NCBI GenBank assembly: GCA_902791035.1
Contig: CADAUA010000003.1
Coordinates: 1 to 64,000 of the forward strand
Source: an uncultured Coriobacteriaceae bacterium
Lineage (GTDB): Bacteria > Actinomycetota > Coriobacteriia > Coriobacteriales > Atopobiaceae
Direction: 5' to 3'
Length of the DNA: 64,000 nucleotides
Of this stretch, positions 8,931 to 17,769 are shown one piece after another (position 1 is the stretch's first letter; the number at the start of each line of letters is the position of its first letter). The translations under genes and the position numbers were made by a program. Under the pieces are notes generated by a model, which saw only the letters and a program-made list of their open reading frames with translations, ran no database searches and was not told where the DNA came from.

Positions 8931-8947
8931 ATTCCAAGTGAAGCTGT

Positions 8948-9823
8948 CTACTCGCCGAAGACGAAGCGGACGAAGCCGGCGATCTTGATCTCGTCGCCGA
9001 CCTTCTTGGAGACCTGCTTGGTCAGCTCGTTGATGGTAAGCGAGGAATCCTTGATGAACTCCTGCTCGGTGAGCACGTTCTCCTTGTAGAACTTCTCGAG
9101 CTTGCCGATGGCGATGCGCTCCTGGATGGCCTCGGGCTTGCCGGAGTCGGCGGCCTGCTTCATGTAGATGGCCTTCTCGTGCTCCACCATGTCGGCCGGG
9201 ACGTCCTCGCGACGGGCGGAGACGGGCTTGGGGCTGGCCCCCACGACCTGAAGGGCCACGTCGTGCGCATAGGACTTGAAGTCCTCGGACTCGGCCGTCT
9301 CGGGCTTGGCGAACTCGTAGGCCACGATGTCGGCCTGCTTGCCGCCAAGGTGGATGTAGGCCGCCAGGGCGCCCTGCTCCACGGCGATGCGCTGGAAGCG
9401 GGCGATCTTCATGTTCTCGCCGATGACGTGAATCTCCTCGGTGAGCTCGGAGTCGACGGTGTTGCCGTTCATCGGGCAGGCCTTGAGGGCGTCAAGGTCG
9501 GCAGGGTCGTTCTCGGCGACGACCTGGGCCAGCTTGGCAGCGAAGCCGGTGAACTTGGGGTTGGTGCCCACGAAGTCGGTCTCGCAGGTGAGCTCCAGGA
9601 TGGCGCCGGTCTTGCCGTCGTCGGAGATGTAGGTGGCGACGGTGCCCTCGTTGGTCTCGCGACCGGCGCGCTTCACGGCCTTGGCCACGCCCATCTCGCG
9701 GAGGATGTCGACGGCCTTGTCGATGTCGCCGTCTGCCTTAACGAGGGCCTTCTTGCACTCCATCATCGGGGAGTCGGTCATCTCGCGGAGCTGCTTTACG
9801 AGGGCTGCGGTAATCTGAGCCAT
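8948..9823 (-). CDS. tsf: Translation elongation factor Ts
   Basis: EF-Ts is the nucleotide exchange factor for EF-Tu. The 291 residues start with the UBA-like helix bundle and the MTDSPMMECKKALVKADGDIDKAVDILRE box (about 15-43), followed by the core dimerisation domains including ELTCETDFVGTNPKF. It follows rpsB by 50 bases, with AAGGAGGGGCACC before the ATG, and forms the usual rpsB-tsf pair. Confidence 0.98.
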   Translation of the reverse strand: MAQITAALVKQLREMTDSPMMECKKALVKADGDIDKAVDILREMGVAKAVKRAGRETNEGTVATYISDDGKTGAILELTCETDFVGTNPKFTGFAAKLAQVVAENDPADLDALKACPMNGNTVDSELTEEIHVIGENMKIARFQRIAVEQGALAAYIHLGGKQADIVAYEFAKPETAESEDFKSYAHDVALQVVGASPKPVSARREDVPADMVEHEKAIYMKQAADSGKPEAIQERIAIGKLEKFYKENVLTEQEFIKDSSLTINELTKQVSKKVGDEIKIAGFVRFVFGE

Positions 9824-9873
9824 GGTGCCCCTCCTTTGGGGTCTAGGGTGTGCGGGTTAAGAGTGGGCTGGTG

Positions 9874-10644
9874 CTACTCGGCAGCAGGGGCCTCGGCCTC
9901 GACAGGGGCCGACTCCTCGGGAGCGGCCTCGCCGGCCATCTCCTCGGCGCTGATCTGCTCCTTGCCAGAGCCGGCAAGCACGGCGTCGGCCGCGAGCTCG
10001 CACATGAGGGCGACGGAACGGATGGCGTCGTCGTTGGCGGGGATGCCGTAGTCCACGACATCGGGGTCGGAGTTGGTGTCGAGCAGGGCGACCACGGGGA
10101 TGTGCAGGCGGTTGGCCTCACGGATGGCGATCTCCTCGCGCTTGGAGTCGATCACGAAGAGGGCCTGGGGCAGGGCCACCATGTCGCGCACGCCGCCGAG
10201 GTTGGCCTGGAGCTTGGTCAGCTCCTTCTCCAGCAGGGCCTGCTCCTTCTTGGTGAGGGCAGCCATGCGGCCGTCCTCCTTCATGGTCTCGAGCTCCTCC
10301 ATACGGGCCACGCGGGAGCGCATGGTCACGAAGTTGGTGAGCATGCCGCCGAGCCAGCGCTCGTTGACATAGGGCATGTTGCAGCGCTGGGCCTGCGTGG
10401 TAACGGCCTCCTGGGCCTGCTTCTTGGTGCCGACGAAGAGGACCTTGCCACCCTTGGAGGCAGTCTCCTTGAGGAAGGTGTAGGCCGCGTCGGCGCCGAG
10501 CATGGTCTGCTTGAGGTCGAGGATGTAGATGCCGTTGCGCTCACCGAAGATGTAGGACTTCATCTTGGGGTTCCAGCGGCGGGTCTGGTGACCGTAGTGG
10601 CACCCGGCATCGAGAAGGGTCTGGATAGTGATCTTGGCAGCCAT
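9874..10644 (-). CDS. rpsB: 30S ribosomal protein S2
   Basis: S2 is part of the small ribosomal subunit. The 256 residues begin MAAKITIQTLLDAGCHYGHQ, the conserved N-terminus, with ACAGGAGGTCACA directly upstream; the longer open frame to 10695 is not needed. The VPVVALLDTNSDPDVVDYGIPANDDA signature is present, and the protein ends in an acidic, Ala/Glu/Pro-rich tail of about 25 residues. Its promoter lies about 150 bases upstream, leaving a long leader. Confidence 0.98.
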   Translation of the reverse strand: MAAKITIQTLLDAGCHYGHQTRRWNPKMKSYIFGERNGIYILDLKQTMLGADAAYTFLKETASKGGKVLFVGTKKQAQEAVTTQAQRCNMPYVNERWLGGMLTNFVTMRSRVARMEELETMKEDGRMAALTKKEQALLEKELTKLQANLGGVRDMVALPQALFVIDSKREEIAIREANRLHIPVVALLDTNSDPDVVDYGIPANDDAIRSVALMCELAADAVLAGSGKEQISAEEMAGEAAPEESAPVEAEAPAAE

Positions 10645-10801
10645 TGTGACCTCCTGTGGTTGGTCCTCCGCGCGAGGTCGACCCCAGCTCGCCACCCGGA
10701 GCCTGGCTTTGGAGCCCCGAGCACCACGGCGGCTGGGTAGTCGCGCGTGCGAATTGGTGCTGCCCGCAGGCAGCAGCCATGCGAATGCACAGCGAGAGAG
10801 G

Positions 10802-10831
10802 ATTATAACAGCTCGAGGACTTCTGTGTGAA
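10802..10831 (-). promoter_or_regulatory. Promoter of rpsB-tsf
   Basis: On the minus strand TTCACA (10826-10831) and a perfect TATAAT (10802-10807) are separated by 18 bases. The predicted start near 10795 leaves about 150 bases of leader before rpsB. The stretch between this promoter and the xerC stop at 10901 holds no other gene. Confidence 0.75.
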
Positions 10832-10900
10832 GTATGTGACGCTTAGGTCCTGCCTTCACGACTCCCACACGCCACAGGGTTCTTCTATGGAACCGTCCCC

Positions 10901-11878
10901 CTATTCCGCCCTTGGATGGGCAAGGCGTTCCGCGTCCTTGAGCCGCTCGATCGAGAGATGCGTATAGACCTGCGTGGTGGAGAGGCTCTCGTGGCCCAGG
11001 AGCTCCTGGACGCTCCGCATGTCCGCCCCGCCACCTAGGAGCTCGGTCGCATAGGTGTGCCGCATGGCGTGCGGCGTGAGAGTGGGGTCAAGCCCGGCAG
11101 AGCTCACTTGACGCTCGAAGACCGTCCGCAGAGCCGCCGCGGACATCCTCCTTCCCCGCGTGGACACGAAGAGCGCGCTGGTGGGCACCTTGGCACGCAC
11201 CAAGAGCTCGGGCCTCCCCTCCTCGAGGTAGCGCTGCAGCCAGTCCAACGCCACCTCGTAGACGGGCACTATGCGCTCCTTGGAGCCCTTGCCAAAGAGC
11301 CTGGCCTGACGAGCCCGGAAGTCCACGTCACGGACATCGAGCGCAGAGACCTCGGCTATGCGGGCTCCCGTGGCATAGAGCATCTCCAGGAAGGCCCGGT
11401 CGCGCAGCCCCTCGGCACAGGAGGTGTCGCAGGTGGCAAGAAGCGCGCGAACCTCATCGTCCGTCATCGTGTGCGGGAGCTTGCGGGCTTGCTTGGGACT
11501 CGCAAGGGCCGCCGCCGGGTCGCTTGTGGCCATACCCTCCGCGCACATCCACCCGTAGACCCCTCGGATGGCCGAGAGGTGACGGTTCTCGGTCCGCGGC
11601 GAATATCCCGCGCGCGAGAGCTCGCCCAGATACGACCTCAGATCCTGATGCGTCGCCTCCAGGGGATCCACCCCCTGGCGCGAGCACCAACCGCAGAAGG
11701 CCTCGAGGTCACCTCGATAGGCCTTGATGGTGTTTGCGGCACGACCACGCACGTCCCCCTCGAAGCCTAGGAAGCCCTCGACGTAGGTACGAAAGAGGCT
11801 CATGTCCGACTCCCGCACCTTGGCCTGCTCCGTGAGTTCGACGTCGCCGCCCTTGTCCGCAAGGCTAGCCACACGCAC
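10901..11878 (-). CDS. xerC: Tyrosine recombinase XerC/XerD type
   Basis: This site-specific recombinase probably resolves chromosome dimers. Its 325 residues carry an N-terminal SAM-like core-binding domain (about 28-115) and a catalytic domain with the full tyrosine-recombinase set: Arg in GARIAEV, Lys in GKGSKER, HAMRHTYATELL, LGHESLSTTQVYTHL with the nucleophilic Tyr. It is the last gene of yraN-comM-dprA-trmFO-xerC, the place where xerC (codV) occurs in Gram-positive bacteria, hence the symbol. The ATG at 11878 overlaps trmFO by 14 bases; starting at the in-frame Met26 (MSLFRTYVEG) is possible. Confidence 0.9.
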   Translation of the reverse strand: MRVASLADKGGDVELTEQAKVRESDMSLFRTYVEGFLGFEGDVRGRAANTIKAYRGDLEAFCGWCSRQGVDPLEATHQDLRSYLGELSRAGYSPRTENRHLSAIRGVYGWMCAEGMATSDPAAALASPKQARKLPHTMTDDEVRALLATCDTSCAEGLRDRAFLEMLYATGARIAEVSALDVRDVDFRARQARLFGKGSKERIVPVYEVALDWLQRYLEEGRPELLVRAKVPTSALFVSTRGRRMSAAALRTVFERQVSSAGLDPTLTPHAMRHTYATELLGGGADMRSVQELLGHESLSTTQVYTHLSIERLKDAERLAHPRAE

Positions 11879-13196
11879 CCCCGAACACGTCTGGCCGTGA
11901 TGCCAGATAGGCGTCGAAGTCCCGCCGCGCGCGCTCTGCCATCGCGTGCCGGCGGTCGTCCTTGCGACGCGGTGCGTCCTCCAGTGGCGGCATGAGTCCC
12001 ATGTTCACATGCATGGGTTGGTAGTCCTTGGTCTGGGGGTCCGTCGCATAGGCCACGAGCGCACCCAGGGCACCTGTCCGAGGCAGGCGCACCCTTGGCA
12101 CTCCCGTCAGGTCGCACCAGGTGTTGAGCGCCGCGAGGAGGCCCGAGGCTATGGCCTCCACGTAGCCCTCGGTTCCCGTGATCTGCCCCGCAAGGCGGAT
12201 CCGGGATCCGGGGATGGCGAAGCTCCCGTCTAGCGCGCGGGGGGAGTCCACGAAGGAGTTGCGGTGCATGACGCCATAGCGGAGGAACTCCGCGCTCTCC
12301 AGCCCGGGGATCATATGGAAGACCCTCGCCTGCTCGCCCCACTTGAGGTTGGTCTGGAACCCGACCAGGTTGTACGCAGTGCGGTCTGCGTTCTCGGCAC
12401 GCAGCTGTACGGCTGCCCAGGGACGTCGGCCGGTCCTGGGGTCGGTGAGCCCAACGGGCTTGAGGGCACCGAAGCGGATCGAGTCCCTGCCAGTACGTGC
12501 CACCTCCTCCACCGGCTGGCAGGCACAGAAGAGGTCCCGCTGCTCGAAGTCCCGCGACAGCACCCTCTCAGCCCTAAGCAGTTCGTCTATGAAGGCCTCG
12601 TACTCCTCGCGGCTCATGGGGCAATTGAGGTAGTCTCCGGTACCCTCCTCCCCATAGCGGGACTGCTCGAACACGACGCTCCGGTCCAACGACTCGCTGG
12701 CCACGATGGGCGCCGCAGCATCGAAGAAGCTCATTCTCTCCCCACCTACGCGCGCCGCGAGGGCGGAGAAGAGAGCGTCCGTGCAGAGCGGGCCCGCCGC
12801 GACGACGCACGGCCCCGCCGGGAGGCTCGTTGCCTCCTCACGCACGAGCTCTATGAGCGGATCCTGGGCGATGCGCTGCGTCACTGCCTCGGAGAAGAGC
12901 GTCCTGTCCACCGCCAGCGCACCACCTGCGGGTACCTTCGTCTCCTCGGCGGCATCCAAGACAAAGGACCCCATCTCATGCAGCTCGCGCTTGAGGAGGC
13001 CTGCCGCGCTGTCCGGCTTCATGGACTTGAGGGAGTTGGAGCATACGAGCTCGGCGCAGAGCCCTGTATGGTGTGCGGGCGACTGGCGCACGGGGCGCTG
13101 CTCCACGAGCCGCACCCGCACCCCTCGACTCGCCAGCTGCAGCGCGCACTCGCTCCCCGCAAGGCCCGCCCCTATCACCGTTACCGTGTCCGTCAC
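11865..13196 (-). CDS. trmFO: Methylenetetrahydrofolate-tRNA-(uracil-5-)-methyltransferase
   Basis: TrmFO (Gid) makes the 5-methyluridine at position 54 of tRNA using methylene-THF and FAD. The 443 residues begin with an FAD-binding Rossmann motif, TVIGAGLAGSECALQLASRG (about 6-25), and contain SNSLKSMKPDSAAGLLKRELHEMGS and the C-terminal HVNMGLMPPL typical of the family. The GTG start overlaps the dprA stop as GTGA. Confidence 0.96.
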   Translation of the reverse strand: MTDTVTVIGAGLAGSECALQLASRGVRVRLVEQRPVRQSPAHHTGLCAELVCSNSLKSMKPDSAAGLLKRELHEMGSFVLDAAEETKVPAGGALAVDRTLFSEAVTQRIAQDPLIELVREEATSLPAGPCVVAAGPLCTDALFSALAARVGGERMSFFDAAAPIVASESLDRSVVFEQSRYGEEGTGDYLNCPMSREEYEAFIDELLRAERVLSRDFEQRDLFCACQPVEEVARTGRDSIRFGALKPVGLTDPRTGRRPWAAVQLRAENADRTAYNLVGFQTNLKWGEQARVFHMIPGLESAEFLRYGVMHRNSFVDSPRALDGSFAIPGSRIRLAGQITGTEGYVEAIASGLLAALNTWCDLTGVPRVRLPRTGALGALVAYATDPQTKDYQPMHVNMGLMPPLEDAPRRKDDRRHAMAERARRDFDAYLASRPDVFGGACG

Positions 13197-14137
13197 TTGC
13201 CGCTCCCCTCAAGAGTTGGCTTCCTCTCCCTATTCTCCCCCAGGAAGAAGCGCTCGGAAGGCGAGTATCTCCCATCCGGCAGCCGCACCACAAGACCCAT
13301 GCCCTCGTACTCCGCGAGCGTGCGCAGGGTGGTGATCACGTCCTCCCCCAGCCGCGCCGAGAGCTCATCCGGTCGTAAGGGTGTGGACACCAGGGCGGAC
13401 ATAACCCGCCCGATCTCCTGCTGTCCTTCCCCCTTGCTCTCCTGGAAGCGCAGGCAGCCGTAGTCCAGCGAAATGGACATCTCCAGGTCGCGCTCGTCCG
13501 CGATCACGTGGGCCCCCTCCGCAATCAGGTGGTTGGTTCCCTGGGACCCCGGCGAGAAGATCGACCCGGGGACGGCATAGAGGGTGCGGTCGAGCTCCAG
13601 GGCCGCGTTTGCCGTGCTCATGGTCCCAGACCTCTGCCCGGCCTCTGCCACAAGCAGGCACTTGGATAGGGCAGCAATCACCACGTTGCGCTTGGGGAAC
13701 GAGAACTTCGTGGCACCCTGCCCCCACCTCTCCATGGAGAGGACGCAGCCCTCGCCGGCAGCCGCCCGCTCGAAGACCTCCCGGGAGGAGGCGGGATAGA
13801 CCACGTCCGCCCCACAGCCCGACACCACCACCGTCCTGCCCCCGGCATCGAGCGCCGCCTTGGCAGCCGCGCAGTCGCAACCCATGGCTCCGCCCGACAC
13901 CACCGTGATCCCACACTCCGCCGCGACCCGTCCGGCCATCTCGGCGACCGCCAGCCCATAGGGCGTGGCCCGCCGCGCGCCGATAACCGAGAGGCAGGGG
14001 GAGGAGAGCGCGTCCTTGTTGCCCATGCCGTAGAGAACGGCCGGAGGCGATGAGAGGTCCTCCACAGCCCTCGGATAGTCCTCACACCCGCGCTCCAGCT
14101 CCCACATCTGTCCCGTCAGCCTCCCACCCATGCTCAT
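13193..14137 (-). CDS. dprA: DNA-processing protein DprA
   Basis: DprA loads RecA onto incoming single-stranded DNA during natural transformation. Its 314 residues show the Rossmann-like core: SVIGARRATPYG, TVVSGGAMGCDCAAAKAAL, VVVSGCGADVVYPASS, SFPKRNVVIAALSKCLLVAEAGQRSGT. A winged-helix-like C-terminal part (about 245-300) follows. It is coupled by ATGA to comM and by GTGA to trmFO. Together with comM this suggests a competence function, although dprA is also widespread in bacteria not known to be transformable. Confidence 0.95.
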   Translation of the reverse strand: MSMGGRLTGQMWELERGCEDYPRAVEDLSSPPAVLYGMGNKDALSSPCLSVIGARRATPYGLAVAEMAGRVAAECGITVVSGGAMGCDCAAAKAALDAGGRTVVVSGCGADVVYPASSREVFERAAAGEGCVLSMERWGQGATKFSFPKRNVVIAALSKCLLVAEAGQRSGTMSTANAALELDRTLYAVPGSIFSPGSQGTNHLIAEGAHVIADERDLEMSISLDYGCLRFQESKGEGQQEIGRVMSALVSTPLRPDELSARLGEDVITTLRTLAEYEGMGLVVRLPDGRYSPSERFFLGENRERKPTLEGSGK

Positions 14138-15636
14138 GACACGCTCCTCGACCTGAAGGCCATCGCCTCTCCTACATCGTCCACGCCCACCGACTCCGAT
14201 TCCCTCAGGTCGGCTATGGTCCTTGCGACCCTTGCAACGCGCACGATTCCACGCCCACCCAGGGCCAGGGACTCCGCGAAGCGCTCGAGCGCCGCCCGAG
14301 CTCGTGGGTCCAGCCCCAACTGCTCGACCTTGGTCGCGTTGGCATCTGGCGCCCTGCCATGCGCGACCCTCCAGTGGCGGAACTCCCGCGCCATCTGCAC
14401 CTGGTCTGCCATCTGGGCCGAGGAGGTGCCCTCACCTCCATGGATCACCTTGCCCGCGGCGGGACGCGCCACGTCGCACACGACGTCGATCCGGTCCATG
14501 AGGGGGCCTCCCATCTTGGCCTGGTAGGACTGGATGCGAGCTGGGGAGCAGGTGCAGGGCTGCTTTGGGTCCCCGTAGTGGCCGCAGGGGCAGGGGTTGG
14601 CCGCAGCCACAAGCTGGAAGGCGCAGGGGAAGGTATAGACCCCGTCCACGCGCACGAGCCTGACCTCGCCGTCCTCCATAGGCTGACGCAGGCTCTGGAG
14701 TGCGTTCGTTGCGAACTCTGGCAGCTCGTCGAGGAAGAGGACGCCTCCGTGCGCCAGGGACACCTCACCCGGCATCACGGGCTTGCCACCACCAACGAGG
14801 CCACCGGGGCTTATCGAATGGTGGGGTGCTCGAAAGGGTCGTACGCCGCGCACCAGGTCGTCGATGGGCTCGCCTGCAACCGAGTGGATCAGTATGGCTT
14901 CGGATGCCTCTGGTTCCTCTAGTGGCGGCAGGATGGTAGGCAGACGCCGTGCCAGCATGGTCTTGCCCGCTCCCGGAGGGCCGATCATGAGCATGCCGTG
15001 CCTTCCGGCAGCCGCAATCGTCATGGCTCTCTTTGGCGCCTCCTGGTCGAGCACGTCGGAGAAGTCCAGGTGCGTGCTCAGTACGTCCACCGACGCCACC
15101 GTCTGTTCGAAGCGGCCGTCGAGGACGTTGAGCCCCTCGACTCCCGCTTTGAGTTGGGAGAGACGCGACAGGCCCAGGCTGGCCTCCCCCTGGCTGCCGC
15201 GCAGGGCCGATTCCGAGGAAGTCACAAGCTGCAAGCCCTCGGCTGCGGCCAGCATGGCATAGGCGACCTCACCCCGCACCGGATGCACCATACCCTCGAG
15301 GTCCAGTTCCCCCACGAAGAGCTTCCCCTCGACGGCTGCCGGCGGAAGCTGCCCCGAAGCCACAAGGATTGCGACCGCAATGGGAAGGTCGAAGCCCGTT
15401 CCGCTCTTGTGCATGCCTCCGGGTGCAAGGTTTATGGTGATGTGGGCACGCGGTATGTCGAACCCACATGCACGGATGGCGCAGCGCACACGCGTCCTCG
15501 CCTCCAGTATCGCGTGGTCAGGCATGCCTACGATGTCGATTGCCGGAATTCCCCCGTGGCAGCTCGCCTCTACGGACACGGCAAGCGCCTCCACGCCACG
15601 CAGCGTTCCGGTGGGGACCATGGTACTTCCGATCAT
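14134..15636 (-). CDS. comM: ComM-like AAA+ ATPase (YifB/Mg-chelatase-like)
   Basis: Members of this family are hexameric helicases that aid branch migration of incoming DNA in transformation. The 500 residues have an N-terminal Lon-protease-like fold (to about 185), Walker A MIGPPGAGKTMLARRLP (about 217-233), Walker B GGVLFLDELPEF (about 300-311) and a zinc-binding-like cluster NPCPCGHYGDPKQPCTCSP (about 350-368), then the C-terminal Mg-chelatase domain. ATGA overlaps link it to yraN upstream and dprA downstream. Confidence 0.93.
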   Translation of the reverse strand: MIGSTMVPTGTLRGVEALAVSVEASCHGGIPAIDIVGMPDHAILEARTRVRCAIRACGFDIPRAHITINLAPGGMHKSGTGFDLPIAVAILVASGQLPPAAVEGKLFVGELDLEGMVHPVRGEVAYAMLAAAEGLQLVTSSESALRGSQGEASLGLSRLSQLKAGVEGLNVLDGRFEQTVASVDVLSTHLDFSDVLDQEAPKRAMTIAAAGRHGMLMIGPPGAGKTMLARRLPTILPPLEEPEASEAILIHSVAGEPIDDLVRGVRPFRAPHHSISPGGLVGGGKPVMPGEVSLAHGGVLFLDELPEFATNALQSLRQPMEDGEVRLVRVDGVYTFPCAFQLVAAANPCPCGHYGDPKQPCTCSPARIQSYQAKMGGPLMDRIDVVCDVARPAAGKVIHGGEGTSSAQMADQVQMAREFRHWRVAHGRAPDANATKVEQLGLDPRARAALERFAESLALGGRGIVRVARVARTIADLRESESVGVDDVGEAMAFRSRSVS

Positions 15637-16175
15637 ATCTGGTCACCCTCGAAGGCGCCGATGATGTGATGCAGGTGCGCCTCGTCCCTGGCCATGAGGT
15701 TCACGGCGATCACGTCGAAGCGCATGCTCATCTCGCGCATCACATCGGCCTGGTAGTAGGCCGCGATTTGCATATAGCGGTTCCGTTTGGCCTTGTCTAC
15801 GGCCAGCTCCGGCATGGACGCCTCATCCTCGGCTCCCACGCGGGTCTTGACCTCTATGAGGACTACGTCCTCACCATCTCGGGCGATGATGTCCGCCTCG
15901 CCCTTGGGGCAGGTGAAGTTGAGCCTCTCGATCTCGTAGCCCCGGTCTTGCAGGTAGGAGGCGGCCAGCCTCTCGCCCGCACGGCCTATCTCACGCGTGC
16001 TCCAGCTGGCAAAGGGCCTCCTTCCAGCCTGGCGGGCCTCTCGGTCCGCCTTCCGCCAGGCTGCTATGCGGCGGCGCCACTCCTCGTCGTCCAGCCGCGA
16101 CCATTCCTCGCAGCCGTCGTCGAAGTCCTCGCCACCCCTACCGACCCCGCCGAATAGCCAACGTTCCTCCCGCAT
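15633..16175 (-). CDS. yraN: UPF0102 / YraN-family endonuclease-like protein
   Basis: YraN proteins have a restriction-endonuclease-like fold; their exact role is not known. The conserved core (about 60-180) is clear: GRAGERLAASYLQDRGYEIERLNFTCPKGEADIIARDGEDVVLIEVKTR, with the Asp and E-x-K residues expected at a nuclease active site. The first 60 residues are an extra Trp- and Arg-rich extension not usual for the family (about 120 residues). It is the first gene of the comM-dprA-trmFO-xerC group. The 177 bases between it and the rnhB stop contain only a small hairpin (16185-16203) next to the Shine-Dalgarno sequence. Confidence 0.88.
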   Translation of the reverse strand: MREERWLFGGVGRGGEDFDDGCEEWSRLDDEEWRRRIAAWRKADREARQAGRRPFASWSTREIGRAGERLAASYLQDRGYEIERLNFTCPKGEADIIARDGEDVVLIEVKTRVGAEDEASMPELAVDKAKRNRYMQIAAYYQADVMREMSMRFDVIAVNLMARDEAHLHHIIGAFEGDQI

Positions 16176-16352
16176 GTGACCTCCCCTGACGTGATGTGTC
16201 AGGTAATGGTCGCAAGCGCTCCTTACACCAATCTCCCCCGGAAGTTACAGCTGTCTTGCACCCAGCTTCCGCCAATCTTCCCGTCCTATGTCCACCCCAG
16301 CTCAGCGCCAGCGCCCACGGCAGCGGTGGCCAAGACGATCCTCGTGGCCCTC

Positions 16353-17141
16353 CTAGAAGAGGCGCGGCGCCTCCAAGAAGTTTCCACAGAAGCTGGCTCG
16401 GTGGATGGGTGTGAGACCCCGTTCGCGGATGGCCGCGATGTGCTCGGCAGAGGCGTAGCCCTTGCACTCAGCCAGGTGGTAGCCGGGGTACTCCTCGTCA
16501 CAGGAGACCATGAGGGCATCACGCGTAACCTTCGCCATAATAGAGGCCGCCGCGATGGCGGCGATTCGTGCGTCGCCCTTCACCAGCGTGCGCTCGCGCG
16601 GGTGCACGTGCACGGGGTTCCCGTCGATGAGGACGCAGTCCGGCTCCACTCCGACCTTCTCTATGGCACCTGCCATTGCCCTCCGCAGCGCCACCGCCAT
16701 GCCGACCTTGTCTATCTCCTCCGGCGGGACGTGGAAGATCCCTATGGCAAGGGCCACCTCGGCCACGCGCGCGGCGACCTCCTCGCGCTGTGCCGGCGTA
16801 AGCTGCTTGGAGTCGTTGAGACCCCAGACCATGGGTTCCTGCGGCAGCACCACGGCACCCACCGTGAGCGGCCCCGCTATGGCGCCGCGACCGACCTCGT
16901 CGACCCCTACCACAATTCCGGTGCCTCCGAGCTCACGCTGCAGGGCGTACATGGCCCGCACGCGCTCCCGCTCGGCCCGCTCCCTCTCCAGACGGCGCGA
17001 GGCCACCTCCACGGCATGGCGCACCTGCTTTCGCTGGTCAGCCGCGTAGCGCGCCACAAGCTCCTCGGCATCCTCGTATGAAGCATTGCCAAGAAGCGCA
17101 CAGACCTCCCGCGCCGTGAGGCTCCTCCCGCCGCCATCCAT
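16353..17141 (-). CDS. rnhB: Ribonuclease HII
   Basis: RNase HII removes ribonucleotides from DNA and RNA:DNA hybrids. The catalytic core is present: VGVDEVGRGAIAGPLTVGAVVLP (about 77-99), NDSKQL, the DGN and KGDARIAAIAAASIMAKVTRD segment (about 185-205), and YPGYHLAECKGYASAEH. The 262 residues include an N-terminal extension of about 70 residues, a charged helix RLERERAERERVRAMYALQRELG preceding the core, as in the longer Gram-positive versions. Confidence 0.96.
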   Translation of the reverse strand: MDGGGRSLTAREVCALLGNASYEDAEELVARYAADQRKQVRHAVEVASRRLERERAERERVRAMYALQRELGGTGIVVGVDEVGRGAIAGPLTVGAVVLPQEPMVWGLNDSKQLTPAQREEVAARVAEVALAIGIFHVPPEEIDKVGMAVALRRAMAGAIEKVGVEPDCVLIDGNPVHVHPRERTLVKGDARIAAIAAASIMAKVTRDALMVSCDEEYPGYHLAECKGYASAEHIAAIRERGLTPIHRASFCGNFLEAPRLF

Positions 17142-17229
17142 CGTTCTTCTCCCTCCTAGCTCAACGCCCGCAGCAATGCGCGCGCCCGTTCTGACGCAGC
17201 TCCCCTCAACCAGCCCACGGGTTCAAACG

Positions 17230-17257
17230 AAAAGGGCCGCCCCTCGCGGGACGGCCC
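17230..17257 (-). terminator. Intrinsic terminator of rplS
   Basis: Ten-base arms GGGCCGCCCC (17234-17243) and GGGACGGCCC (17248-17257) pair with one G-U. On the minus strand the stem is followed by TTTTCG. It lies 20 bases after the rplS stop. Confidence 0.85.
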
Positions 17258-17276
17258 CTCTTCTTGCAGGCGGAAA

Positions 17277-17618
17277 CTAGCGCTTCTCGCGGATGCGAGC
17301 AGCCTTGCCCACGCGGTCGCGCAGGTAGTAGAGCTTGGCACGACGCACGTCGCCGTGACGCACGACCTCGAGCTTCGCGATCTTGGGGCTGTACAGGGGG
17401 AAGGTGCGCTCCACGCCCACGCCGAAGCTGATCTTGCGGACGGTGAAGGTCTCGCGCGCGCCCTCGCCGCTCATGCGGATGACGTCGCCCTGGAAGACCT
17501 GCTCACGGGTGCGGTTGCCCTCGACGATGAGGTAGTGCACCTTCACGTTGTCGCCAACAAGAACCGTGGGGATGTCCTCGCGGATCTGCTGGCGCTCGAT
17601 GGCGCGAATGTAGTCCAT
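17277..17618 (-). CDS. rplS: 50S ribosomal protein L19
   Basis: L19 sits at the interface of the ribosomal subunits. The 113 residues begin [17 protein letters not shown] and contain the family core [39 protein letters not shown] and [18 protein letters not shown]. The frame stays open for 35 codons upstream, but that part contains the promoter. It stands alone here, about 10 kb from trmD, to which it is often linked in other bacteria. Confidence 0.98.
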   Translation of the reverse strand: MDYIRAIERQQIREDIPTVLVGDNVKVHYLIVEGNRTREQVFQGDVIRMSGEGARETFTVRKISFGVGVERTFPLYSPKIAKLEVVRHGDVRRAKLYYLRDRVGKAARIREKR

Positions 17619-17687
17619 GCTGTTCCTCGCTTCTCTAGAGGTGCCGACGCGCTTGCGAACGGCACATAGGTTTACACACAAGAGCGA

Positions 17688-17716
17688 AGTATAGGACAGC
17701 CAGCCGCCCTCGACAA
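17688..17716 (-). promoter_or_regulatory. Promoter of rplS
   Basis: TTGTCG (17711-17716) and TATACT (17688-17693) on the minus strand are separated by exactly 17 bases. The expected transcript starts near 17681, about 60 bases before rplS. Confidence 0.75.
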
Positions 17717-17769
17717 GAACCACATACTCCCCACCCCGAAACGGAAGCCTCAGGCACCTTCGTGCCGTC

